Part shown: one piece after another, positions 21,772 through 32,755 of the stretch | Layout: every line of letters begins with the position of its first letter | Numbering within the stretch: the stretch's first letter is position 1 | Source of the DNA: Neodontobutis hainanensis | Lineage: Eukaryota > Chordata > Actinopteri > Gobiiformes > Odontobutidae | NCBI GenBank assembly: GCA_024349245.1 | Contig: JALDNG010000853.1 | Coordinates: forward strand, 62,001 to 126,000 | Direction: 5' to 3' | DNA length: 64,000 nucleotides | Position numbers and translations under genes: made by a program | The notes under the pieces: generated by a model | Databases searched by the model: none | What the model saw: only the letters and a program-made list of their open reading frames with translations | What the model was told of the DNA's origin: nothing

Positions 21772-22390
21772 GTGCTAGTCCCTCACAGAAAGAAAAGTCA
21801 CATTGATTACAGCTGTAACATGTCACTGACGTCTCTATAAGTCAATTAAATATGACTCACCTGTACCAACCCTGTCCTGTCACGGTCAAGTCTCTGAATC
21901 AGCTCCTCTATCTGGTACCGATCCTATTTTTGTTATTTCAAAGTGTTTTTATTGTTTTAAATGTACATAACACAAACAAACCAACAAACATTCTCTTATG
22001 TTATACAAGGCATCACTATCCACCAGCCTCACACTTTGCAGACATTATCTCACATATCCCCTTTCGTCGCAGATTTGCATCCAAAGTTATCTAAAGCATA
22101 CTGAGAATGAATACAGAACACAACAAAACAAAACAAACAAACAAACAAAAAGATATATTTATACTCTATTAATAAAAAAAGGGGGGGAAGGGGAGATGAA
22201 AACCTAATTTTGTTTTAATCTAAAGAATTAGCATCAAATGCATTTTCATAATAATCCAAGAAAGGTTGCCATACATTCTGGAATCTTTCTGCTGAGTTTT
22301 GGACTGTAGTTCTTAACTTTTCAAGCTGGACGAAGGACATAATTTCGCACACACAACGTGAGTGTTTTGGAGGTGAGGGAGAAAATACTA

Positions 22391-22726
22391 TTAATTGAGA
22401 TTGGCCTCTTGAGACCCAACTTTAGTGTGTACCACCCCAAATATTGCAACGATAGGATCTGGATCAATATTCTTTTTACAAATGTCAGTGAATGTATTAA
22501 ATAACTCAGACCAGAATATTCCTATGCTTGGACATGACCAGAACATGTGAGCCAAAGAAGCAGGGGCTTGGTGACTACGCGAACAGTTGGGATCAACATT
22601 ATGATATATTTTGGCCAGTTTGGTCCTAGAGAGGTGCAGGCGATTAAATACTTTGAATTGTATCAACCTGTGCCTAACACAGATAGACCATGTGTATATT
22701 TTAGTAACAAGACTATTTAGAAACAT
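22391..22726 (-). pseudogene. L1-type LINE ORF2 C-terminal fragment (copy A)
   Basis: A 111-codon minus frame with RLIQFKVFNRLHLSRTKLAK, DPNCSRSHQAPASLAHMFWS and CPSIGIFWSELFNTF, the cysteine/histidine segment after the RT in fish L1-type LINEs. On the minus strand the 3' UTR runs to about 21935 with AATAAAAACACTTTG. Upstream coding is lost or unreadable beyond about 22745. Copy B is at 50328-50663. Confidence 0.65.
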
Positions 22727-23600
22727 TACTCAATATCCCTGTGTCCATGGAATTAAAAAAAAAAAAATAGGAAATCAAGTTATCAATACTTTTAAAGCAT
22801 ATGTTAGAAAACGATTCTGAGTGAAACATGAAAAACAAAGTAGACATAAATTATTGCATATAAAGAAAAGTAAAATAATATATAAATAATTACATAGATA
22901 TATAATAACACTAGGCCTGCTTTAAAACAGTCAAATGATCCATACTTGTTTCCTACATATATTAGAAGACAGTTCTCAAAGGTAAAAAAAAAATAAATAG
23001 AATGAAATAAAAATAAAATAACATATGCAACTAGACATCAGTACGCCCACTGTCCAATGTCCCTGAACTGAGCCAATGTCCCATGACATTACACTGCAGC
23101 AAAATTGATCCCCAACAACAGTTGGTTCACTCCAATACTCTGGTACCCATCCTAAAGTAGTGTTGATTGCTGTTAACGAAAACAAGTATTAAAGACACAT
23201 TCAGGCTTGCTTTTAATTACTATATGAATTCTGTATGTCTTTGGGTAGTGCTGTTGACAAAAAAGTAAGAAACACATACATAAAATATCATGAAATTGAT
23301 TCTAAATGCTAAGATGAAAAATGGCAAACCTGCAAAGCCTTTCTGAATTCAAGAACTGGAACTTGCATTGTGCCATCTTTGTCAATGTTTCAGAAGAAAT
23401 CCCAGAGTCGCAACATGCACTCATCTAAATAATCCTTAAAAACATTTAAAGAAGATATATTTATTTAGTTATTATCCAAAATCACAGAGGCTAGTTCATC
23501 TGGTAGTAGCTGTTGTTGAACATGTAGAGCAGTGGGATTGGGAGGGACAGTGGGGGGTTCTCCCATTCTTATTTTGTGGGTTGCAGTCTTCAACTTCCTC

Positions 23601-23746
23601 GAATGAAGAAGAAGTCTGCTGGCTACAGAGCCTTTTCTTATAGAGCCCCATTTTTATGGAATGGGCTCCCGGTGGAAGTGCAGCGAGCTGACTCTGTTGA
23701 GGTTTTCAAAACATACTTATTTCACCAAACGCATGGAGACTGACTC
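23601..23746 (+). pseudogene. LINE RT C-terminal remnant (copy A)
   Basis: Reads KKKSAGYRAFSYRAPFLWNG, LPVEVQRADSVEVFKTYLFH and a stop, the pattern at the end of L2/CR1-like ORF2 (RAFS..AP.LWN.LP...F). The copy at 51540-51684 lost two bases at GGGCTC-GGTGG, which breaks its frame. Confidence 0.6.
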
Positions 23747-23990
23747 ATCATAGGGTTAGGTTTACACTGGCTGTAGCTGTAGGTACACACTCAACCGCTC
23801 ATATTATTATTACATCTGCCTAGTTTTCAGTAGTATTTAGCACTTTTTCTCCTTTCTACCTCCTCCTAGGGTGGACGCAAACCTCTCATCTGCTGGGTGA
23901 TGTGTACCCCCCATCCCCGGACTCTGCTCCAGTACGAGGACCCCAGCTCATCTTTCATCTACCTTGATGTTGGCTGAGGTCCCATCCACC

Positions 23991-23992
<2 letters not shown>

Positions 23993-24075
<83 letters not shown>
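23993..24075. repeat. (AC)n microsatellite (copy A)
   Basis: About 41 uninterrupted AC units. The paralogous tract at 51927-52002 is slightly shorter. Confidence 0.95.
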
Positions 24076-24076
<1 letters not shown>

Positions 24077-24479
24077 GACTCCTCAACTCAATAAGAATGT
24101 CTTTGATGTATTCCTCTAGAATGATCGAACACTGCCCTCTTTTGGTTAAGCAGAGTAACGACTCTGCTTCGAATTTGAAGACCATCTTCATGTTATGTGC
24201 ATTAAAAGTGTGCATTAAAGTCTATCGTAGTTAATGTGTACTCTTCATATTGTTCCTTACAAGATCTTGAGTGATAACGATATAAAAGACTTCTTTCTTC
24301 ATCACCTTTACAGCTGTCTGTGTAATAAAATGAATTATTCTATGTTTTCAGGTCAAGCATGGAATGTATGAATAATGCGCATGTCTTTGGTATTAACAAA
24401 ATCGTAAAAACATTTCCTATGCCTTTATGCTACAATGCAAAAGCAATATGGTTTTTAAATGTGTTTAATTTCTGTTATT

Positions 24480-25548
24480 TGGTGGAGCAGAGAAGTTTAT
24501 TCCCAAATGCTAAACTTTAGTAAAACTCCTTTACCAAACATGCCTCTTTCGCCAGTACAAAAAGTTGTGCGCGCCGGAAATCTAGCTCTGCTTCTTGTTA
24601 TCTTGCCTCTTCTACTTGGTCGCTCTTCTCGCCTCGTCTCGTGTCTTCTTCTCTTAAGCTTGTTTCTACGCTCTTGCGTATCTTCTTAAATCTCCGCTAT
24701 TTAATTTACTTTCGTACCTTTCAAGCTTCTAACCCGCAGCACAAACCGTGCAAACGTGAATTTTTCATCTTTTTAAAGACTCAACGCATTGATTTTGTTT
24801 TGAAAAACTTTCCTGCTGGACGAATTTTTGTAGTCCTTATTCTTTAAAATAGTGCGCTAAGCAAAGATAGCCCTCGTTAATCGAGGAAAGACAAATTTTA
24901 AGCCTCTTCAGCGAACCTTTTTGTCAAAGACGTTAACCTCTACTGCTGGTAAAGGCCTTTCACTCAAAGACAATAACAGAACGCCTTTCTTTCCCCTGTG
25001 GGATCAGTTGTACCACGTGACACCATCTGGTTGCTTGGAAACCATCAGCTGTAGGACCCGTGGAAAGTTCTAAAGCGGACCTTTGGACCTTTCCTTCCCG
25101 GACAGCTGAGCGCCACGAGCGACAAGAGTGAGTTGAACACGTGACACTGACGTTTGGTGGGATAACACTGTATAATTGTCTTTATAAGGCCCAGCAGAAC
25201 CTTTTCCCTACGCCATTCAAAAGCCGTCAATAGTACTTTTAATTAAGCCGTCTAACCGTCCCCTTTACCCTCCGTAACAACTCCAAGTAAATAGCATAAA
25301 ACAATGGTTAAACTTACTTTATTCCACCAAAGGTTCTAACAAGTTGTTCCATGTCAATCATTGTTTTGTGTTAATTACCCTCATCTTTTGTCCCTAATTA
25401 TTCCTTTGTGTCATTTCCCTGTCATTATTCATTGTTAAACTTGTATAATCTTCAACAAAACCCCCAAAAGACATTAAAGGTTTCTTTGTTTATATTAAGA
25501 AATGTTTGAAAACTAGGAAGAATTTGCTTCCTTTAGATTGAGACTTAT
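24480..25548. other. Duplicated stretch without a recognised gene (copy A)
   Basis: GC-richer than its surroundings and shared with 52400-53490. Contains short frames only, no motif I recognise; it could be an old LTR or non-autonomous element. Confidence 0.35.
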
Positions 25549-25608
25549 TAACATAATTAGCTCCCAGAACTATGAATCTGGGTGGTGCCCGAGAGAATAT
25601 TCAGCAGA

Positions 25609-26720
25609 GCCGAGATTCCAAACTGGCAGATGGCTTGCCAGTTCACCAGCCACAACCACCAGAGGGCGCAATTATGGTTTTCCACTTTTAAAAGTGGCAG
25701 ACCACTTTTGATGGTTTATGATGACTGACGGCCATGGTTCTAGCCTCTACGAAAACAGTCCGGCCGTCCGGCCACTTTTGTTAAAACGGCTGCTTGGACT
25801 TTGGCCACGTATCCTAATGTATATGCGACTTTACTCAACAGGTCAGAGAAAAATAGACTATTTATATTATTAAAAATGCACACACATAATTGAAATAGAA
25901 AAGGCGTTTTGACAGCTGTTATGATCAAAGCCGTAAATCGTTAATTATGTGCTCATCTATACAAACTATGTGTTTGGTACATTACTGTTAGCCTAGCCAC
26001 TTAGCCAGACTATGAATCGAGCTCAGAGTGATTTTTGGACTTAGAACGCAAATGACCACCAATTATTTGTTCTTCGTGTTAATATAGTAATTTGTATGCG
26101 TTTTTATACAATGTGCTATTCGTGTTTAGGAGAAATAAAGAAGTGAAAAACATGATTCTATTGTGGTCTCTTTTTAATGCCACCTCCTTTTGATGCAGTT
26201 TTAATCAGAGGTCAGGTCACTTTCTGAAAGACAATATTTAAATACAATGGCTTCTTATAGTTTATTCTTATAAGTATGCAGTTTTATAATATAAATATTT
26301 TAAATGGCATAGTATTTACACACATTGTGCTCTACTTGGTTCAAACACTACTTTATATTCACCAAAGAGGGCGACAAAGACTTTATTTACTCCATGTATC
26401 AATGGTGTATGGGCTGTAGTCCTGCAGACAGATCCCTTGACGAATTGGTTGTTTTGACAAAGCCAGTGCCTTAGGTTTAGATTTAAATATCTTAGACTGT
26501 TAAAAAATTATTATAAACTCCTCGCTGGTAAAAACTAATAATTTAATAATTTAACTGATCTAAAGTAATACACCATAACATATTTCCAACAATTTGCAGC
26601 TAAACAAAAAAGGTGTTTTAAAAGTGGAAAACCACTTTTAAAAGTGGCAAGCCATAAATGCGCCCTCTGGTGGTTGTGGCTGGTGAACTATCAAGCCATT
26701 TGCCAGTTTGGGATCTCGGC
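25609..26720. mobile_element. Non-autonomous DNA transposon with ~90-bp inverted repeats (copy A)
   Basis: The left end 25609-25700 (gccgagattccaaactggca..., ...ccagagggcgcaattatgg) is the inverse of 26630-26720 (...gcgccctctggtggttgtgg..., ...gccagtttgggatctcggc). The inner edges contain the perfect palindrome CCACTTTTAAAAGTGG. There is no transposase frame inside the 1.1 kb. No clear target duplication, so the superfamily is not assigned. Paralogue at 61174-62318. Confidence 0.75.
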
Positions 26721-27180
26721 GTCTCTCAAAATATTTTGACATCAAAATATTAATTTATTAATTTAAATAATTTATATTCATATTGATTATTAATTAATAG
26801 ATATTCACTGTAGGAGCCAGAATGGTATATATTATTCTACGGATTGCTTTTGTCTGGTTGCCAGGGTGAGGTGTGGGTCATGTGGGTGTAGGCGGTGACA
26901 GCTCTTGGTTTCAAAGGTGGCACTCACTGTCACTCAGGTATAGGAGGAGAGAGGGCGGTAGCCGTAGTATTTGTTGACCGCAAGCGTTTGCTAAACATTC
27001 ACAATCTGAAGTATTTTACAACTGTGTACATGTGCCAACTGAGCAGTCAATTAAATAAACCGCAAGCATCCATTCTGGGACTCGGTGTCAATGTGTTTAA
27101 GCCGCAGCTCGTCACGCAATATACAGGACCCGTGCTCGGCCTCTCCAAGCGAGAAGGAAACTAAGGAGTCGCTGCTACAT
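26721..27180. other. No gene recognised (copy A)
   Basis: Between the inverted-repeat element and the recombinase-like exon; shared with 62319-62810. Confidence 0.35.
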
Positions 27181-27189
27181 TCACTACAC

Positions 27190-27800
27190 CTTATACACAC
27201 TGAGGAAACGCTGCAAAGTAAAAGTACTTACTTTAAAAGCCATCACTGCTTCTGGTCGCTGGAAGTACCTCAGGACAAAGATGTCTTTGCAGCAGTACCG
27301 AACATCATCATTTGGTCTTCTTTCAAATGATGCTGGTCCTGGAGCTTCCTGTGGATGCCCAGCATGTCCGCCTCTGATACTGAGGACTCTCTGGCAGTCT
27401 TGGAGAGTCGGCTGAACAGGCCTAGAATGATTAGATGAAAAAACCAAAAAAACAAATAAGCCATTGTTCCAATATTAAATTTAATGACTCTGCATTAAAT
27501 GAAAAGTAACTAGTACTAGTGGATAACAAATCACTTGCAGCGCCTGGTGGTCAGTGATGGGATTCAGCCTGTGCCTCCTGTGCAGCCTCAGGATCAAAAA
27601 ATGTCTTTCACGCAGGTCTTCTAGAAGAGCCTTTCTGGATGCCTCATCGGGGTACCGCTTGACCATGGCATTGTAGTCCCAGGTTCTGCCTCGAAGGGTC
27701 CAGGCCTTCATGGACTTTTGGCTCTCTCCACCTCTGCTTTCCTCTCCTCACCAGTCTGGTTCTAACACGTGGTTAGGCAGCATCTCCTGTGGCTTGAAAC
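27190..27800 (-). pseudogene. Tyrosine-recombinase gene, partial second unit (copy A)
   Basis: Minus-strand order: exon after CCACAG-GAGATGCTG (about 27783) encoding part of an HxxxCM finger, then KAWTLRGRTWDYNAMVKRYP, EASRKALLEDLRERHFLIL (27490-27711), then exon 27190-27440 with TARESSVSEADMLGIHRKLQ and, after a missing base near 27297, the box-I segment VLRYFQRPEAVMAFK. The exons for the core-binding part and the box-II half seen in unit 1 are missing. Small deletions (14 bp in the finger, 10 bp near 27590) make this copy worse than 62824-63430. Confidence 0.65.
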
Positions 27801-28240
27801 ACTGCAAAGGAAAGGAAATGATGCGACGATCCTTGTCGTTGAAAGAGAAAGAAAAAATATTCAATACAACAACAAGCAAATAACCAATGTCTGTAATACA
27901 CACAAACATAGAGTCCATTGAAATACTAATGAGTTGGGTCACTGCTACTTAAGTTGATTTATACACAGAAACACAAAGTAAATGTAATGTGGATAATTGG
28001 CCGTCCATCCTTCTGCCTTTATGACTTTAGCCATCTTCACTGCAGTTGGGTCAAGTTTTGAGCATTTTGCTGTCAGCGAGAACATTCCACTCGCCGTCTC
28101 TTCTCTGCCCTGGGGTCCTCTTCGCCAGAGTCGTCAGACGAGGAGCTGCAAAATTAAAAAAGGTTTTAAGGTTACACACTGACAAACTGATGGATGAGCA
28201 TTGAGAGACATAATTATAACTGTTTCAGATAACTGCATAC

Positions 28241-28437
28241 CGTGTCAGCGAGCTGAGCAGGTTTGAAGTGGCCACAACAGTGTCCAGGGTCTTCATCCAG
28301 TAGTGCTGGTTTGCCACTGCCGTCGAATGGGCCATGTAGGGGCCACAGACGCCTTCTGCTCCTCTGTGAAGTTGGCAGCCACATCTGTCTCCACGGTCCT
28401 GCGTATCTGCTGGCTCGGGATGTTTGGCAGTTTGTAG
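28241..28437 (-). CDS. Recombinase catalytic exon (box II and Tyr)
   Basis: Encodes SYKLPNIPSQQIRRTVETDV, AANFTEEQKASVA and, after a one-C shortfall in the run at 28339-28342, YMAHSTAVANQHYWMKTLDT. In tyrosine recombinases box II supplies Arg and His before the Tyr nucleophile; here R of QIRRT, H of MAHS and Y of QHYW are candidates. The exon joins in frame to the final exon (28073-28145), whose SSSDDSGEEDPRAEKRRRVE tail looks nuclear. Confidence 0.65.
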
Positions 28438-29921
28438 CTGCAATGGGGCAGAAATATGAGATGAAACTCCCAAATTTGAATCATTTTCTTTGAGGCTGAG
28501 CCGTTTAATAAATGCACAAATACGTTATTAGTTGAATGCTAATCCAACATAAACTTTTAGGTCTTATGGACTGCTGTTAATACTTACTGTTGGTGCAGAC
28601 GAGCGAGGTCATTGGTTGCACTTCTAATCTTGGTGCCCGATGACACAAACAACTTGTTAGACTTGAGCCATGTGTAGTATGCGTCCAGCATCTGCAAAGA
28701 CAAAAAAATACATCTGATAATATCTGTTGGTTCATTGCTGGTGACACTATGTTTCATGGTAAGGCAATTTAGCCTGTACAAAGTGTACTTACTGCTGCCT
28801 CCTCCATTGTGAGGGCAAACACGGTGATCTGCATTGTCGCAGTCTTGTGTTCACTTACTGCAACACACACCTTTCCACCAGAATTTTTCTCGTCCCACTC
28901 TGCTGTCCATAAAAACAAAAAAACACAGTAAATAACTGACATAAACGTCCTCTTTGCAGACTACCTAATATAATCTGTTTAGGCTGATGCCCCACAAAAA
29001 CTGAGGTCTTACTGACACTTACTGTTATTCCCTCCAATGCTCCTGGTCTCTGGAAGTGGCCGAGGATCAGGATTGCTTCACAGTAATACCGAACATGGTC
29101 TTTTCCTCTGAAGCCATGTGGTCACCTTCCAGTAGACTCCCATAAATGGACAGCATGTCTTTCTTGGCCTTCTGGAGGACGGCCTGGCACTCCTGAAGGC
29201 TCTTCTCGCCCTCTGCGAACCGGTCATACCTAGAATGACATACAAGACCACAATGCGGCGGAGAACTACACATGTCTGTATCACATAACCCCATATGTAC
29301 AGCCAGCACATAAGTACTATCAACATGGAGGAAGTCATTAAAGAAAAACAAATGGAAAGCAGATTAGCAACTGACCTCGTTTTACACATGACCTTGCTGT
29401 TGGACTTGGCCACTGGCTTTCTGATGGAAGCGAGGAGGTCGATGTAGGCTTGGCACTTCCTGTAGAAGTCAGGATCTGCTGCAGCCAAGCTCAGGTGGGT
29501 CTTCAAACACTGAACAAACCGGATCATGTTTTTGATATAGTTCAGAATGGTGAGGTAATCTTTGGTCTCAGTGGACTTTAGCAGGAAGTCCAAGCTGACT
29601 TCATCCCCACTTGGCTGGATGTACCACAGCATCCTGGAGACGTTGGCAGTTTGGGACCAGCAGGGTGTTGATCAAGTAGCTCTTGAAGTAGAGCTTTTCG
29701 TAGAGCCCCATTTGTGTCATCTTGACCCTGACATTTATGCTGTACTGAGCTTGATCTCTGAAAAAAATACAGACAGAAGAAAATGAGCTCAAACCTTGCA
29801 GTTTGTTCACAGTTTCTGGACTGATGTGTGCGAGGTTTAGAACTTACTTTTGCCATGTTCGGTCGCTTGGATGGGTGGTGCTGCCTTCGAGCTGCTATCC
29901 TCCACCACCGAGACGCCACCA

Positions 29922-29965
29922 ACCGCTCGAGAGCTGACACCGGCCGCTCGAGAGCTGACACCGGC
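29922..29965. repeat. 21-bp tandem repeat inside the recombinase linker
   Basis: ccgctcgagagctgacaccgg occurs twice head to tail (with a third partial copy), coding Ala/Gly/Val/Ser repeats on the minus strand in the linker after the finger. Confidence 0.75.
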
Positions 29966-30282
29966 TGTTACAGAAGGTTCACTGGCTGTGGGAACGGCAG
30001 CCGTGCTGGTGAGCCTCTCTTCGTACTCCAGGTCTGCTCGGTTAGAAGCATTAGCCACAAAACTTTCTTTGGAGGAGCTCTTTCAGAAGAGCCAGCCTAG
30101 ACGGTTTGTAGGGGTAACGCTTTGAGCATTTCCTTGTAGTCCCAGCTCCGGGCTTGCCGTGGCCACACCTTCGCAGACTCCTTGGCTCTCTTTGCCTCCT
30201 TCTGCTGTTCTTTGGTTGCATTTCCTTTCATGCAAACTTTGCTCAGATGCGTCGTCATCATCTCCTGTGGTTTTTCACACAG

Positions 30283-30762
30283 CAAGTGTGCTTGAACTGG
30301 ACGCACTTGACCTCCCCCTCCCTTTTCCAAGATAGGTCACTGTTGCTTGCCCAAACTCACATTTTGACAAGTTAACTGTTAATTTGTACTGTAATGTGCT
30401 CCACTCACAAAGATGAACAAACCACCAAGTTATCAAGATATGCTTCACAAAAGACAATACAGACAACTCTACATGCATAAGCCTCTGAAATGTGGCGGGC
30501 GCATTACACATGCCAAAGGCCATAACAGAATACTGAAGGAAGTCATCAGGTGTAATTGGCGCGTTCAGTTAAAGGAACCTGCATCAATATCATGACTGAG
30601 CACATGAGTCTGAGAGGGCACATCAGCAAACAGTGACCTATTGGACTGAATTACATTCATCATTTCATTCTGCTGAGAATCTAAAAGGTGGAACAATAAA
30701 ACTGACAAACTATTTAACGCCTCTGGGTTGGAAAATTTACCCTGAGTCAAAGCCCGGACCAC
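30283..30762 (-). pseudogene. Gypsy copy 1 linker and RT fragment
   Basis: 30565-30762 reads LLDSQQNEMMNVIQSNRSLF ADVPSQTHVLSHDID, the segment just before RT. 30315-30523 reads MAFGMCNAPATFQRLM and KLTVNLSKCEFGQATVTYLG, the RT region around and after the active site. The segment between, including the first RT blocks, is deleted, and the element is cut off at about 30283 (GQVRPVQA in a shifted frame). Confidence 0.75.
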
Positions 30763-30900
30763 GAGTCATTTTCAATTTCAGCACCGGACAGCTCTTGTTT
30801 ACCAGCCGCTAAACTAATTCACGGCTCGGAGCGTTCAGCACCAGACAGCTCTTGCTTACCAGCTGCTAATTTGCGGCTTGGAGCGTTCAGCACCGGACTA

Positions 30901-31409
30901 CGGTGGCGAGACAGCTCAACACGCTGCAAATGAAGAAAGCACCAGCAAATAAAGAAAACATCTTCATCAGTTTGACAACACGCGCTGCCAAAGTTCACAA
31001 CACATGCAAATACAAATACGCGCTGCAAATAACACAGACCACAACGAAAATGTTTTAAGGAGACTCCTTTGAGTGACGAACCCCTAATGGGACCTGCTTA
31101 TTGTTTACTCGCCTGTCGCGTTGTTGTCAGTGTTGTCACTGACATATAAGGTAAGTTTTTATTTTTTTTTTCACTTTTAGATCATGATCGTATAATTGCT
31201 TTGTCGTTTGGATATTGTTGGCCTAAATATATTGTTCATCACTCAAATGAGTCCCCTTAAAACATTTCCGTTGTGGTCTGTGTCATTTGCAGTTTTGTAT
31301 TTGCATGTGTTGTGAACCTTTGCAGCGCGTGTTGTCAAACTGATGAAGATGTTTTCTTTATTTGCTGGTGCTTTCTTCATTTGCAGCGTGTTGAGCTGTC
31401 TCGCCACCG
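30901..31409. mobile_element. Foldback element (509 bp, ~170-bp inverted arms)
   Basis: Arm 30901-31076 (cggtggcgagacagctcaac...) is the inverse of 31240-31409 (...gttgagctgtctcgccaccg), with mostly isolated mismatches and a 160-bp centre. No transposase frame. It sits between the integrase end and the RT linker of the gypsy element, so it inserted there. There is no clear flanking duplication. Confidence 0.75.
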
Positions 31410-31644
31410 CATCGGACAGCTCCCGACAAGCCCGCAAATGAATACGGTCTCAGTGTTCTCAACCCGAGCAACGCTGCAGACTAGTGTCTGCCACCACCAA
31501 GGACGAGTCATTTCGGTCATAATAAGATTTTAACATGTTCACATGGCAAAGGCGTGTGTCACGCCAGCGGTCAGGTGTGAAAATCAAGTAGTCTCTGTCA
31601 CCCAGTTTCATTTTCACAACATAACATTACCTCAGGCAGTAAGG

Positions 31645-32745
31645 GTTGCAGTAACACATCCAGCACCAGCAGTGACAACAAGCTCTCTCTGAACGTGGAG
31701 AAGACGAAGGAGATTGTTGTTGACTTCAGGAGAGCGCACACTCAGCATGTTCCTCTGACCATCAACGGTGCGACTGTGGAGAGAGTGAACAGCACCAAGT
31801 TCCTGGGTGTGCACATCGCAGAGGACCTCTCCTGGACTGAAAACACAGCAGAACTGGCCAAGAAATCTCAACAGCGTCTCTACTTCCTCTGCAAACTGAG
31901 GAGAGCCAGAGCCCCACCCCCCATCATGTACACCTTCTACTGAGGCACCATCGAGAGCATCCTGTCGAGCTGCATCACTGTGTGGTACGGCGCCTGCAAC
32001 GCGTCCTGCCGAAAGACTCTGCAATGCATAGTGAGAGCAGCTGAGAAGATCATTGGTGTCTCTCTTCCCTCCCTCCAGCAAATTTACAGAACACGTCTCA
32101 TCCATAAGCCCTCTCCATTGCACGTGACCCACCCACCCATCACACAGCTTCTCCAGCCTGCTGCCATCAGGGAGGAGAGGACCAGCAGACTGAAGGACAG
32201 CTTACTCCACCAGGCTGTCAGGGAGCTGAACTTGCGCCCGAACCTTTTCTACCCCAGCCACCACTGAACTATGACCCCTACCCACACTAATATATGATGA
32301 CATGCACCAGTCACTTTGTGCAGCATTGGTCTGCTCACGACCTCATTCTCCATGGAACTGCCATCATTCCACTACATCATCAGTCAGTTAAATAACTGCT
32401 CTTGAGCCCACTTCAATCAGACTTAATAAGCTTTTGTTTTTGCACTAAAAAACTTTTATCTGCACTGTTGCTCACTTCATTGATTTGCACTCTGCCTTTT
32501 GCCTTGCGCTTTATTTTTCTTTATTTAACTTTATTTTTGATTTTATTATGCCTTTTTTAACATTTTCTTAGTGTATAATTGTACAGTTGTATCTACATTT
32601 TATAATTTGATCTAGCTTTTTAGGCTTTAATGTTAATGTTATCTGTGTGGGTCTGAGTGTAACAATTTCAATTCTCCGTATGTATGTACTGTACCTGTAG
32701 AAGAATTGACAATAAAGCAGACTTGAAACTTGAAATAAGGACCAC
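31645..32745 (+). mobile_element. Rex3-like LINE, 5'-truncated, nested in the gypsy integrase
   Basis: Plus frames 31695-31943 and 31980-32267 encode LSLNVEKTKEIVVDFRRAHT, VNSTKFLGVHIAEDLSWTEN, a stop at 31941, then ILSSCITVWYGACNASCRKT and the RT C-terminus. The 3' UTR ends AATTGACAATAAAGCAGACTTGAAACTTG, the repeat tail typical of Rex3/CR1-like LINEs. It interrupts the integrase exactly where the GPY segment continues on the far side, which proves nesting. Confidence 0.8.
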
Positions 32746-32755
32746 TGTAACAATC

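Larger units (their letters stand above)
21771..28374. repeat. Segmental duplication, copy A (6.6 kb in this window)
   Basis: Matches 49674-53494 followed by 61115-64000, same orientation, by eye with only scattered substitutions and small indels. Copy A lacks about 40 bp present at 50283-50322 of copy B, and short pieces such as 14 bp near 27765. It lacks the BEL insertion: agacttattaacataattagctccc reads through unbroken around 25545. Copy B runs off the window, so the full length is unknown. Confidence 0.9.
28073..30264 (-). pseudogene. Crypton-like tyrosine-recombinase gene, unit 1
   Basis: Seven minus-strand exons with GT-AG ends: 29848-30264 (HLSKVCM finger, SWDYKEM, then ANASNRADLEYEERL linker), 29376-29757 (TANVSRMLWYIQPSGDEVSL, SAM-like core-binding part), 29023-29229 (KKDMLSIYGSLLEGDHM and box I ILGHFQRPGALEGIT), 28793-28902 (AEWDEKNSGGKVCVAVSEHK), 28588-28691 (YYTWLKSNKLFVSSGTKIRS), 28241-28437 (IPSQQIRRTVETDVAANFTE and YMAHSTAVANQHYWM), 28073-28145 (acidic tail, KRRR, stop). 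Box-I Arg, the hairpin Lys, box-II Arg/His and a Tyr candidate follow tyrosine-recombinase spacing. One-base losses at about 30120, 30070, 29650, 29092 and 28339 break the frame. Known for the family: DNA strand cutting and joining through a Tyr. Inferred: a domesticated or decayed Crypton-type gene. Confidence 0.65.

Noticed and set aside
23991..24215. Minus frame with a long Val-Cys repeat (also 51925-52143)
   Set aside because: It is simply the translation of the (AC)n microsatellite.
24240..24480. Possible tRNA or small RNA gene in the duplicated block
   Set aside because: No A-box/B-box pair or cloverleaf could be made out.
26895..27330. Plus frames beside the partial recombinase unit (also 62474-63045)
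   Set aside because: They overlap the antisense of the box-I exon and the unique spacer, with no motif or splice support.
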